From the IMG/VR virus record IMGVR_UViG_3300044712_001944, positions 1 to 25,131 of that record: a stretch of 25,131 nucleotides of DNA, one strand, 5' to 3'. Below are positions 17,468-23,690 of the stretch, one piece after another. The notes below the pieces were generated by a model. The model saw nothing but the letters and a program-made list of their open reading frames with translations. It did no database searches and was not told the origin of the DNA. Position 1 is the first letter of the stretch; every line of letters starts with the position of its first letter. Source of the DNA: a virus. The position numbers and the translations under genes were made by a program.

Positions 17468-17674
17468 TTAAAGTTCTTCCTCCATTACCTCAATCTCCCC
17501 AGATGCGAATGTAACAAGTTGGTTAGTTCCTTTCTTTATTAATCCGATCCATACTAAACCATTACCAACATCTTCTACTGATTCAACTAAACCAGCGTAT
17601 GTTCTTTTATTCTTTAGAATTACAAATACTTTCTTTTTAACATACCTAGAAAAATACATACATTCATTTGTCAT
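17468..17674 (-). CDS. Sm-like (LSm) small protein
   Basis: A 68-aa protein. The ATG at 17674 is preferred to a TTG two codons upstream. The pattern KKVFVILKNKRTYAGLVESV followed by a turn, two strands and VTFASGEIEVMEEE resembles the five-stranded Sm fold: Sm1-like LK-N-R-x-Y-x-G and an Sm2-like segment with GEI. Archaeal Sm proteins are usually 70-80 aa rings that bind U-rich RNA. It leads the leftward block and directly precedes the helicase. An RNA-binding partner for the structured RNA downstream is an attractive but untested idea. Another small SH3-like barrel is the alternative. Confidence 0.55.
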   Translation of the reverse strand: MTNECMYFSRYVKKKVFVILKNKRTYAGLVESVEDVGNGLVWIGLIKKGTNQLVTFASGEIEVMEEEL

Positions 17675-17741
17675 ACCCAACTTAGAAATAATTAATATTT
17701 AAACATTAGTAACTACAAACAAGTTAAAACAAAGTTTAACA
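17675..17741. promoter_or_regulatory. Divergent promoter region
   Basis: This 67-bp gap separates the leftward and rightward gene blocks. The AT-rich ATATTTAAAC (17695-17704) can act as a TATA box on the plus strand, about 38-47 bases before the ATG at 17742. On the minus strand the overlapping GTTTAAATATTAATT lies some 20-30 bases before the ATG at 17674, which would give a nearly leaderless transcript. A regulator bound here, such as the adjacent AbrB-like protein, could control both directions. Confidence 0.5.
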
Positions 17742-17987
17742 ATGTATAGAAAGGTTTATATACCACCATATCTTATATACGGTATGAGAAAAGAAATACA
17801 ACAATACGGAAACTCAAATGTTATTGTTTTAAACAAGTCCGATCTAAAAGTCTATGGGCTAAAGGTTGGTAATATAATAGAACTAACAATAACTGGAGTG
17901 ATTGATACTCAAGACTGTTTTCCCTCTTCACAGCCAAGTAATAAATCAAAGAGGAATATTCAAACTAAGAAGGAGAAGAAACAATGA
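17742..17987 (+). CDS. AbrB/SpoVT-like DNA-binding protein
   Basis: An 81-aa protein. Residues ~18-50 (YGNSNVIVLNKSDLKVYGLK followed by VGNIIELTI) fit the swapped-hairpin AbrB pattern G-N-S-x-x-I-x-x-P/N-K-x-x-L-x-x-x-G-L-K-x-G-D/N-x-I-E-L. The tail (NKSKRNIQTKKEKKQ) is basic and disordered. AbrB-type proteins are dimeric transcription factors, often autoregulatory or antitoxins. It is the first gene of the rightward block, immediately beside the divergent promoter, which suits an early switch regulator. It overlaps the next gene by four bases (ATGA). Confidence 0.68.
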   Translation: MYRKVYIPPYLIYGMRKEIQQYGNSNVIVLNKSDLKVYGLKVGNIIELTITGVIDTQDCFPSSQPSNKSKRNIQTKKEKKQ

Positions 17988-18145
17988 GCAAATTACAAAT
18001 AATAACAAAAGAGGGTAAAATAATACAAGTAGATGTAAATGAAAAAACTAAGAAGGAGATTGATAATTTTGCTAAGAATATTGGTTTATCAACATCCTCT
18101 TTTTGTAGGATGGCGGTTATAAATGAAATGGAGAAGAAACAATGA
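17984..18145 (+). CDS. Ribbon-helix-helix regulator (53 aa)
   Basis: A 53-aa gene read by hand. A beta-strand-like start (MSKLQIITKEGKIIQVDV) precedes two helices, NEKTKKEIDNFAKNIGL and STSSFCRMAVINEMEKKQ, the CopG/MetJ/Arc arrangement in which the strand enters the DNA groove as a dimer. Its start and stop both overlap neighbouring genes as ATGA, so it is translated with the AbrB-like and winged-helix proteins. It is likely a transcription repressor of this replicon. Confidence 0.7.
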   Translation: MSKLQIITKEGKIIQVDVNEKTKKEIDNFAKNIGLSTSSFCRMAVINEMEKKQ

Positions 18146-18390
18146 GATGTCCACACTGCGGAGAAGAAGTAGAGTTTATTGGTAATTATGAAGAAAAAAT
18201 ACTTCAACAAATAAAAGAAGAAGATTTTCAAACAATAGCAAGTATACAAAGAAAATTGGGTATCCCAAGAAGTTCAATGATTTATTATATTAACTCTCTT
18301 GCTAAAGATAATAAAATTAAACTTACTAAATTAATACATCTTACTGGACAACCAGTTATTATAAGTTTTATTGATGAGAAGAAACAATGA
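18142..18390 (+). CDS. Winged-helix regulator with N-terminal zinc knuckle
   Basis: An 82-aa protein starting with a single CPHC knuckle (MRCPHCGEEVEF) and continuing as a winged helix: an EEKILQQIKEEDFQTIASIQ helix pair, a recognition helix near IPRSSMIYYINSLAKDN, and a wing (KIKLTKLIHLTGQPVIISF). Only one Cys pair is present, so metal binding would need a dimer or is lost. It is the third small regulator in a row, coupled by ATGA on both sides. It probably controls early or late gene expression. Confidence 0.68.
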   Translation: MRCPHCGEEVEFIGNYEEKILQQIKEEDFQTIASIQRKLGIPRSSMIYYINSLAKDNKIKLTKLIHLTGQPVIISFIDEKKQ

Positions 18391-18608
18391 ATAAAATAAT
18401 CCTATTAACATTAATCTTTTGCTTTGTAGTATTAGCAGGGGCAACATACATGATGTTCTTCACTTCTAATAATCAGATACATGAAGTAAGAGCAGTTAAT
18501 AATTCACAAGAAAGAGCATTATGTCCTTTCTACTGCATAGACAACGGCTTTGCTGGTGGCTATTATACTAACTGGATAAATAAATGTGTATGTAGGAGGA
18601 AAGAATGA
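18387..18608 (+). CDS. Small exported Cys-containing protein
   Basis: A 73-aa protein with a signal/anchor helix (residues ~4-25) and a short outer domain with four Cys (CPFYC, CVC) plus Gly/Tyr residues, likely disulfide-linked or metal-bound. One sequon (NNS) lies before it. It is coupled by ATGA to the regulator upstream and to a 45-aa gene downstream. Function unknown. A membrane-tethered peptide acting on the host envelope is one possibility. Confidence 0.62.
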   Translation: MNKIILLTLIFCFVVLAGATYMMFFTSNNQIHEVRAVNNSQERALCPFYCIDNGFAGGYYTNWINKCVCRRKE

Positions 18609-18742
18609 CAGGAGTATTCACAATCCCAGATGAAGAACTTCAATCTGAAAGCTGGAGATTAATGTTAAGACAAGAATCAGAGGAAGAAAAGTTTGAAAGA
18701 AAACAGAAGGAAATAATTGATGAGGTGTTTAGAGAATGGTAA
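18605..18742 (+). CDS. 45-aa acidic/charged helical protein
   Basis: A short gene read by hand: MTGVFTIPDEEL followed by a highly charged helix (LRQESEEEKFERKQKEIIDEVF) ending REW. Its start overlaps the preceding stop (ATGA) and its end overlaps the next start by seven bases, so it fits the tight rightward gene string. No family is recognised. It may be a protein-protein adaptor. Confidence 0.58.
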   Translation: MTGVFTIPDEELQSESWRLMLRQESEEEKFERKQKEIIDEVFREW

Positions 18743-18945
18743 AAGAAGTTACAATAAAAATAACAAATAAGTTTCTAATAGAAGTTCATTTTTGGTGTTG
18801 GTTTTTAATTTCTTACTTTGTGATAATGGGTTATTTAGTTCCAAATAAAATAACTTTAATTACTGGTATTGTAATTACCTTTATTGTTTTTCTTATTTCT
18901 TTATTATTTTCAATTAAATCAATAAAGGAGGTTAAACAACAATGA
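18736..18945 (+). CDS. Two-helix membrane protein
   Basis: A 69-aa protein with hydrophobic segments near residues 19-36 and 42-60 and short charged ends (N-terminal MVKEVTIKITNK, C-terminal IKSIKEVKQQ). It overlaps its upstream neighbour by seven bases and the next gene by four (ATGA), and an AAGGAGG SD for that next gene lies inside its 3' end. A holin-like or membrane-anchor role is possible, but nothing decides it. Confidence 0.62.
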   Translation: MVKEVTIKITNKFLIEVHFWCWFLISYFVIMGYLVPNKITLITGIVITFIVFLISLLFSIKSIKEVKQQ

Positions 18946-19289
18946 CAGAACAACAAAAAACTTGGTTAGAACAAGAAGCATCAGGACTAACACAAAAAGG
19001 CGACTATGAAGACTTACCCGCTTTGAAACTAACTGAAAATGTAATTGCTGAATTTGATATAGATTTTAGCAATGAATTTACTAAGTGGAGTGGAAAAGAT
19101 AGTAAAGGTAATCCAGTTACCAAAAGTATTATTCCAGTAACTGTTAATGGAACTAAGATGGTATGGTGGCTCAATGTAAAGAATCCAACATATAGAGAAG
19201 TTATCACAGCTGGAATATCTGGGCAAAAGCATTTTAAGGTGTTACAAACTGGAAAGCAAGATAATACAAAATATGTATTAGTAAAGTAA
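18942..19289 (+). CDS. Possible OB-fold single-stranded DNA-binding protein
   Basis: A 115-aa soluble protein with an acidic N-terminus (residues 1-25) and a beta-rich body whose strand order (ENVIAEFDIDF, VTKSIIPVTVNG, KMVWWLNVK, HFKVLQTGKQDNTKYVLVK) and exposed Trp/Phe/Tyr resemble small OB-fold SSBs encoded by archaeal plasmids and viruses. No zinc site is present. A strong SD (AAGGAGG) precedes it. Its place between regulators and replication-type genes agrees with an SSB role, but the family call is from pattern only. A generic beta-barrel protein is the alternative. Confidence 0.6.
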   Translation: MTEQQKTWLEQEASGLTQKGDYEDLPALKLTENVIAEFDIDFSNEFTKWSGKDSKGNPVTKSIIPVTVNGTKMVWWLNVKNPTYREVITAGISGQKHFKVLQTGKQDNTKYVLVK

Positions 19290-19300
19290 AAACAATTTCC

Positions 19301-19448
19301 CATTAGCTCCATTTATTTTTAGGAGCTTTCATACTCCAGAGATTAGCTAAAGGAGTTCTGGAGAGGCGACCAATAAGCCTTTGAACACTCCTTTAGCATT
19401 AAACTCACTAGGGTACTCATCCCTCGCCTTTCGCAAGAAGGGCGAATC
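19301..19448 (+). ncRNA. Structured leader/intergenic RNA, copy 1 of a repeated hairpin element
   Basis: The 165-base gap between genes holds several helices. AGCTCC (19305-19310) pairs with 19322-19327 around a T-rich loop. GCTAAAGGAGT (19346-19356) pairs perfectly with 19387-19397 (11 bp), with the motif GGAGAGGCGACC (19360-19371) in the loop. CTCCAGA (19334-19340) can also pair with 19357-19363, crossing the 11-bp stem as an H-type pseudoknot. AGGG/CCCT (near 19410-19424) and TCGCC/GGCGA (near 19424-19445) form further hairpins just before the next start codon. The 12-base loop motif recurs at 24623-24634. It may be a cis-regulatory RNA, processed 3' end or packaging signal. The T-rich stretch at 19311-19320 could also terminate transcription. 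Confidence 0.6.
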
Positions 19449-19454
19449 ATAATC

Positions 19455-19742
19455 ATGCCAAAGAACATAAAAGAAATAAGATTGTGGAATGATAATCCAC
19501 AAAAAGATAGAATATCAAATGTAGTCAGAATAGAATTTAACTTCCCCTGTACTTGGACTATCTTAGACATTGAAGATTTAAAGAAGATAATTAGATTATG
19601 GATAGAAGGAGAAGAACTTAAGTATCCAAGAGATAAAGACATCGGTCTCCATGTTGGAGAGTTAAGAGGTAGAGGTATGTTGTTTGAAGAAATAAAGAAG
19701 TTGTTTGAATTAAACTTGCCGAAAAAGGAGAAAGGAGAATGA
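19455..19742 (+). CDS. Uncharacterised 95-aa soluble protein
   Basis: A charged alpha/beta protein with no membrane segment. Residues ~20-35 look like a strand pair (NVVRIEFNFPCTWTILD), followed by a helix (EDLKKIIRLWIEG) and a C-terminal helical region ending KKEKGE. It has no clear Shine-Dalgarno site. Instead a stable hairpin (19424-19445) ends about ten bases before the ATG, so its translation may depend on the upstream RNA structure. It is coupled by four bases to the next gene. Family unknown. Confidence 0.65.
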   Translation: MPKNIKEIRLWNDNPQKDRISNVVRIEFNFPCTWTILDIEDLKKIIRLWIEGEELKYPRDKDIGLHVGELRGRGMLFEEIKKLFELNLPKKEKGE

Positions 19743-20221
19743 ATATTTATAATTTAAAAGATAAGGATAAACTTACTTTAAATGGAAAGCAATTAAAAGA
19801 ATGGAAGGAATTAGTTATTAAAGAATATAAGAATAGTGAATATCCTTCAACATTACATAGGAGAGCAAGGAGAGAAGGTTTTCTTGAAGCAGTAGAAGGA
19901 TTAAAACAATGGATAATTAATGAAGGAACATTAGACCCTGAACCTTGTTGTCATGGAGTTAGGATATGTAATATCATAAATAAGTTGGATGAATGGAAGA
20001 AACAAGGAGATAAAAGATTTGTTTTAGATGAGAAGCATTTAGCTTTTATTAAGCAATTATTAGAAGAGGGATATTCTAAAAGTGAAGTAGCAAAGGAATT
20101 AAATGTTTCAATTGCTACTATTTGTTATTGGACTAATCCAAGATTTAGGAAAAGACAAATGGAGAAGAATGCTAAACATAAGTTTGGAAAGAAATTAAAT
20201 ATTATTGAAAAGAAGAAATGA
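19739..20221 (+). CDS. DNA-binding protein with C-terminal helix-turn-helix
   Basis: A 160-aa protein preceded by an AAAGGAG SD. Residues ~1-80 are helical and charged, with a CCHGVRIC cluster near 89-96 that could bind metal. Residues ~110-140 (LLEEGYSKSEVAKELNVS followed by IATICYWT) are a typical homeodomain/resolvase-type helix-turn-helix, and the tail is very basic. It is likely a site-specific DNA binder, possibly the protein that recognises the replicon's repeat cluster or promoters. Both ends overlap neighbours as ATGA. Confidence 0.68.
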   Translation: MNIYNLKDKDKLTLNGKQLKEWKELVIKEYKNSEYPSTLHRRARREGFLEAVEGLKQWIINEGTLDPEPCCHGVRICNIINKLDEWKKQGDKRFVLDEKHLAFIKQLLEEGYSKSEVAKELNVSIATICYWTNPRFRKRQMEKNAKHKFGKKLNIIEKKK

Positions 20222-20421
20222 AACACTTAGACGGAGAGCCATGCTTTATAGAAATGAATAAACCAAGTTGTGCTTTAATGGTAGAATACTTAGGGCATAC
20301 AATAGATTGGTATAAGGAGCATGGAATAAGAGGAGAGATTTATAGTGTTAATGAATATATTAAAATGTTTAAGAGTATGTATGGAGATATTACAATAAAT
20401 GAGGAGTTGGAAAGAAGATGA
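20218..20421 (+). CDS. Uncharacterised 67-aa protein
   Basis: A small soluble protein with two Cys, a mid-region LMVEYLGHTIDWYKEHGIRGEIY, and a helical C-terminus ending EELERR. It is joined to the HTH gene upstream and the acidic-protein gene downstream by four-base overlaps, so it is likely co-translated with them. Nothing in the sequence identifies its role. Confidence 0.6.
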   Translation: MKHLDGEPCFIEMNKPSCALMVEYLGHTIDWYKEHGIRGEIYSVNEYIKMFKSMYGDITINEELERR

Positions 20422-21044
20422 GTGATGAGGAATTTGATTCTGCAATAGATGAGGAAGAGCCAAGAGATGAGAATGATATTGAAGAGGGAGATTATTCTAA
20501 GAAGTCCGACTTTGATAAAGCATCTATTGTTCAGGGTGCAGTTCAGAAAGTTCAAGAGACAAGAAGTCAAGAGATGAAAGAAGGTTACTTTAATATTCTT
20601 GAATTACCCAATGGTTCTATAAAGAAAGTATACTTCCCAGATACAAGACAACAATATATTGGAAGTGTTAATTATCTTAAAGCAGTTCTTAGTCCAGAGA
20701 TAAGAACAAATGATAATATTAAAAGATTTTTAGTTAAGTTTGATAAACAGAAAGAAGAACTACTAAATAAATATTCGGTAATCCGAGTAACTACTAATGG
20801 AAATGATATTATTGAATTAAAGGAGAAGTATCTTCCAAGAGTTGATGAAGAATTCCCTATTAAGATATTGGTTAATACTGGAAATGGAAAGAATAGAACA
20901 AACATTGTATTCAAAAGAGGATTACATAACTTCAATGTTAGGATGTATTGGGATGAAATGGTTGAATTGTATGATACTTTGTTTTGTGAATTAAATAACT
21001 TAATCTCCGAGAAGAATTACTTCAAGAGACAAACATCTTATTAA
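20418..21044 (+). CDS. Acidic-N-terminal protein preceding the ATPase
   Basis: A 208-aa protein. Residues 1-30 are dominated by Asp and Glu and are probably disordered. The rest alternates strands and helices (GYFNILELPNGSIKKVYFP, IKRFLVKFDKQKEELLNKYSV, a FKRGLHNFNVRMYWDEMVELYD end). Its stop is directly followed by the ATPase start, indicating that the two work together, for instance as a partner or substrate adaptor. The acidic tail may mimic DNA or contact a basic surface. Family unknown. Confidence 0.66.
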   Translation: MSDEEFDSAIDEEEPRDENDIEEGDYSKKSDFDKASIVQGAVQKVQETRSQEMKEGYFNILELPNGSIKKVYFPDTRQQYIGSVNYLKAVLSPEIRTNDNIKRFLVKFDKQKEELLNKYSVIRVTTNGNDIIELKEKYLPRVDEEFPIKILVNTGNGKNRTNIVFKRGLHNFNVRMYWDEMVELYDTLFCELNNLISEKNYFKRQTSY

Positions 21045-21968
21045 ATGGAAAAGGCAAAAACATTTGATAATGTACCTGAAGGTGATGTTATTTTGAATTA
21101 TGTTAATCATAGATTTAGAGTTGGGCTTGGAACTAACATATTTATCATTGGATTGTCTGGGACAGGCAAGAGTTCAAGCTCAATAAGGCAAGGAGAATTA
21201 ATTATTGAGTCAAGACCTAAGGAAGAACTTAAAATGTTTGTTGTTGATTCTCTTCTTGAGCTTCTTGCTGCAATTAAACAATCAAAGGAAGGAGACATTA
21301 TAATAATTGAAGAAGTATCTGTATTATTCCCTTCTCGTCGTGCAATGGGTAGTGAAAATTTAGCAATTGCAAAGATATTTGATACAATAAGAAAGAAAAG
21401 ATTATGTTTAATATCAAATGCCCCTCTTTGGAACTCAATTGATAACCATATGAAGTCTATGGCTCATGTTTTGATGCAAACAATTAAGATTTATAAGACA
21501 GAAGGGGTTGTTGTATCAAAATTCTGGAGAATTCAGACTGATCCTTCTTCAGGAAAGATTTATAGGCATACAATGACAAGAAAAGGTAAGGAAGTAGACC
21601 GAATGATACTTAGAAGACCAAATAAAGATAGGTGGGAGCAATATGAGAAGGATAAAGAGGACTTTATGGATCAATTATACCTTAAACTAAAGAGAGAACA
21701 GGAAAAGAAGGAGATGAAAGCTTCTAAAGAGGTTGTAACTATTAGTAATGGGGGTTTAACACCTAGAGAAGCTGAAGTTAACTATCTATCAACTGTGGCA
21801 GGACTTACACCAACCCAAATAGCTAAAAAGTTAGGAATAACTTATGATAGAGTTGCACAATTAAGAAAAGCAGTTAGAAATAAGACAAAAGTCGAGGGAA
21901 ATACCGAAAATAACACCCAATATATTACTAATATTAGTCAATTTAAAGCGAAATCCGTCGCAGTCTAG
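21045..21968 (+). CDS. P-loop ATPase (HerA/FtsK or Zot-like) with C-terminal HTH
   Basis: A 307-aa protein. Walker A is in IIGLSGTGKSSSS (K42, S43) and Walker B in GDIIIIEEVSVLF (E89/E90). A sensor-like LISNAP lies near 122-127, and an Arg-rich loop near residue 98. This resembles the compact RecA-fold ATPases of archaeal viruses and plasmids (HerA/FtsK/Zot group), used for genome packaging or DNA translocation. Residues ~230-280 (GGLTPREAEV...TPTQIAKKLGITYDRVAQLRKA) add a DNA-binding HTH, so the motor could select its own DNA. A charged helix of about 30 residues separates the two. It ends just before the repeat cluster at 21984, a plausible binding site. Confidence 0.75.
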   Translation: MEKAKTFDNVPEGDVILNYVNHRFRVGLGTNIFIIGLSGTGKSSSSIRQGELIIESRPKEELKMFVVDSLLELLAAIKQSKEGDIIIIEEVSVLFPSRRAMGSENLAIAKIFDTIRKKRLCLISNAPLWNSIDNHMKSMAHVLMQTIKIYKTEGVVVSKFWRIQTDPSSGKIYRHTMTRKGKEVDRMILRRPNKDRWEQYEKDKEDFMDQLYLKLKREQEKKEMKASKEVVTISNGGLTPREAEVNYLSTVAGLTPTQIAKKLGITYDRVAQLRKAVRNKTKVEGNTENNTQYITNISQFKAKSVAV

Positions 21969-21983
21969 GTATTTTGTATAGAG

Positions 21984-22080
21984 TGTAGTGCCTAAGTTCC
22001 TTTAAATTAACTTAGAGTTGTAGTGGGTAATATTATTACCTACCAAGATGTAGTGCCTAAAACAATACTGTAGTGCCTAA
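21984..22080. repeat. Iteron-like repeats with palindromes (origin or recombination site candidate)
   Basis: Three exact copies of TGTAGTGCCTAA lie at 21984-21995, 22049-22060 and 22069-22080, plus a degenerate copy TGTAGTGGGTAA at 22019-22030. All are in the same direction, with start-to-start steps of 35, 30 and 20 bp. Between them are two palindromes: CTAAGTT/AACTTAG (21992-21998 with 22009-22015) around an AT-rich loop, and GGTAATATTATTACC (about 22026-22040). It lies in the only non-coding gap of this part, between the HTH-ATPase and the recombinase. Directly repeated sites plus AT-rich palindromes are typical of replication origins. A recombinase site or operator is the alternative. Confidence 0.62.
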
Positions 22081-22110
22081 AAATAAATAAAATGACAAAA
22101 AACAAACAAA

Positions 22111-22188
22111 ATGATTGAAGAATTAGCTATAATGTTTGCAATAGTCATGGCTTTTCTAATAGGAAGGGAGTTGTTTAAGAAGAAATGA
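22111..22188 (+). CDS. 25-aa membrane micropeptide
   Basis: A short gene read by hand: MIEELAIMFAIVMAFLIGRE followed by LFKKK. It is one hydrophobic helix with an acidic N-end and a basic C-end. Its TGA overlaps the ATG of the recombinase as ATGA, suggesting that it acts as a translated leader for that gene or is a real micropeptide. The SD upstream is weak, so confidence is modest. Confidence 0.42.
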   Translation: MIEELAIMFAIVMAFLIGRELFKKK

Positions 22189-22733
22189 GCGAGGAATTAG
22201 TTGGAGCATACATTAGAGTAAGCGATCAGAAGCTTACAGATGAAGGACTTAGAAGACAAGATATTAACAGGCAAAGAGAGAAGATAAAAAAGTATTGTGT
22301 GCTTATAGGATTACCAGAACCTATATTCTTTTGTGATGATGCTATCAGTGCTTTCAAAGATGACTATAGTTCTAGACCACAATTCATTAGACTACTTCAT
22401 GAAGTTAAAGCAAATAGAATTAATCACATCATAGTTGAAGATATGACTAGGTGGAGTAGAAGAATTGAAGATGGACTTAAGACATTAAAGGAAGCAACAG
22501 AAAAAGCTAAAGTAACCTCTTTAGCTGAAGGAGAACTTGGAGTTACTATTCCAGAAGAATGGTTTAAGACTGCAATAGGTTTCTTAATGGCAGAGTGGAG
22601 CTCAAGAATTACTGCTTACAAAGTTAGGTCTGGTATGGAAAAGAGATTAAAAGATGAATCTAAGAAATGCAAAGTGTGTGGGAAAGTTCATCTTGGAAGA
22701 GTTCCGCAAAGCTGTAAGGAAAGGGGAGGTTAA
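22185..22733 (+). CDS. Serine recombinase (resolvase/invertase family)
   Basis: A 182-aa protein. The catalytic motif YIRVSD (S13) and the GLRRQDINRQ helix are at the N-terminus. RPQFIRLL (about 64-71) and the conserved DMTRWSRR (R89, R92) follow, all hallmarks of serine recombinase catalytic domains. Instead of the usual C-terminal HTH it ends with a zinc knuckle (CKVCG...C177). A long helix (about 130-157) could be helix E. It probably cuts and rejoins DNA at a nearby site for multimer resolution, inversion or integration. The repeat cluster just upstream is a candidate site. The missing HTH means DNA recognition relies on the zinc end or a partner. Confidence 0.85.
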   Translation: MSEELVGAYIRVSDQKLTDEGLRRQDINRQREKIKKYCVLIGLPEPIFFCDDAISAFKDDYSSRPQFIRLLHEVKANRINHIIVEDMTRWSRRIEDGLKTLKEATEKAKVTSLAEGELGVTIPEEWFKTAIGFLMAEWSSRITAYKVRSGMEKRLKDESKKCKVCGKVHLGRVPQSCKERGG

Positions 22734-22734
22734 A

Positions 22735-22836
22735 ATGATAAAGGAAAAAACACCATATTTTAAGGGGCTTCGAATGGTTAGCCTTATTTCATTAATTCAG
22801 CGAAACAAATATAAACTTAGAGTGGGTATGTGTTAG
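22735..22836 (+). CDS. 33-aa basic peptide
   Basis: A short gene starting one base after the recombinase stop, with a very good SD (GGGGAGGTTAAAATG). The peptide is basic (MIKEKTPYFKGLRMVSLI onward, ending KLRVGMC) and has no membrane helix or metal motif. The strong ribosome-binding site is the main support. Function unknown. Confidence 0.5.
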   Translation: MIKEKTPYFKGLRMVSLISLIQRNKYKLRVGMC

Positions 22837-22839
22837 TGT

Positions 22840-22977
22840 ATGGAAAATAAAGAAGTGAGTGACGAGATAAGATGCAAGAAATGCGGATCAACATTTACTT
22901 ATATTAGATTCTTAAAAAGATCTAGGGTCTGTAGACAATGCGGTTATATAGAAAATTTAAATGAGGTTAAAGAATAA
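22840..22977 (+). CDS. 45-aa zinc ribbon
   Basis: Read by hand: two knuckles, CKKCGS (about residues 12-16) and CRQCGY (about 31-35), separated by a basic YIRFLKRSRV strand, forming a complete CxxC...CxxC zinc ribbon. It sits three bases after the 33-aa peptide gene, and its TAA overlaps the next ATG (TAATG). A small nucleic-acid or protein adaptor is the usual role of such ribbons. Confidence 0.68.
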   Translation: MENKEVSDEIRCKKCGSTFTYIRFLKRSRVCRQCGYIENLNEVKE

Positions 22978-23690
22978 TGGGAGAGATACTTGGATTAGAT
23001 ACTGGAACTTTGGCCATGCCAAAAATAAATGTAACTGGATTCTTTTCTAACACTTGGGTTTATATTTTAATTATAGCAATTATTGGAGTAATTGCTATTG
23101 GCATTATATCTTTATTACTTTTCAAAAAGACTTACAAGAAGAAAGTAGTTATCTTTGAGAACATTGCTGGAAGAGGTTATCAGCCTGTATTAAAGACTTC
23201 TGCAAGAGTTGTTAAGGTGGCTAATGGTGGAATGGAAGTTTTGAAAACATTAGCTGGAAGAATATATTTAGATGCTCATGCAAAGAAGATGGGAATGAAT
23301 ACTTACTGGTTTGCTAAAGGATCAGATGGTTATTACTATAATATTCTTCTTGGAGACTTAGATAACAAGATGGGAATGTTAGATATTGAACCAGTAGATA
23401 GAGATGTTAGAATGTGGCATGCAGGAGTTGAAAGATTAAAAGAAGATACTTACAATAAGAAAGGTTGGTTTGATGAACATTCAAATCAGATAATATCTTT
23501 TGTTTTCCTTATAGTTTTGGTTTTTGGTATGTGGTTTATTGTTGGAAAGATTGGAGATGCCACTACTGCTCTTGCTTCTACAGCAGAAACAAACAAACAA
23601 GTTTTAGTTTCACTTCAAGGAGTTTTAGAGAATGATATATTTAAATCTAAACTTTCTGGGGTTGGTGGTTTAATTCCAGCTACAAAATGA
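22977..23690 (+). CDS. Two-pass membrane protein with cytoplasmic globular domain
   Basis: A 237-aa protein. The first helix spans about residues 28-50, followed by KKTYKKK. A soluble domain of about 115 residues (VVIFENIAGRGYQPVLKTSAR onward, with an aromatic YWFAKGSDGYYYNILL segment) comes next, then a second helix near 170-192 and an outer or luminal tail. The positive residues after helix 1 place the large domain in the cytoplasm. Together with the following small membrane proteins it forms a second membrane module, perhaps an assembly or secretion platform. I do not recognise the family. Confidence 0.75.
   Translation: MGEILGLDTGTLAMPKINVTGFFSNTWVYILIIAIIGVIAIGIISLLLFKKTYKKKVVIFENIAGRGYQPVLKTSARVVKVANGGMEVLKTLAGRIYLDAHAKKMGMNTYWFAKGSDGYYYNILLGDLDNKMGMLDIEPVDRDVRMWHAGVERLKEDTYNKKGWFDEHSNQIISFVFLIVLVFGMWFIVGKIGDATTALASTAETNKQVLVSLQGVLENDIFKSKLSGVGGLIPATK

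Noticed and set aside
17675-17680. TTG start two codons upstream for the Sm-like protein
   Set aside because: An ATG at 17674 is available and fits the TATA spacing better.
22026-22040. Resemblance of TAATATTATTAC to the TAATATTAC nick site of Rep-type rolling-circle viruses
   Set aside because: The sequence is not an exact match, no HUH Rep protein is encoded, and AT-rich palindromes give such matches easily.
22092-22118. An 8-codon open frame before the 25-aa micropeptide
   Set aside because: Too short to support, no clear SD, and not coupled to a downstream start in a meaningful way.
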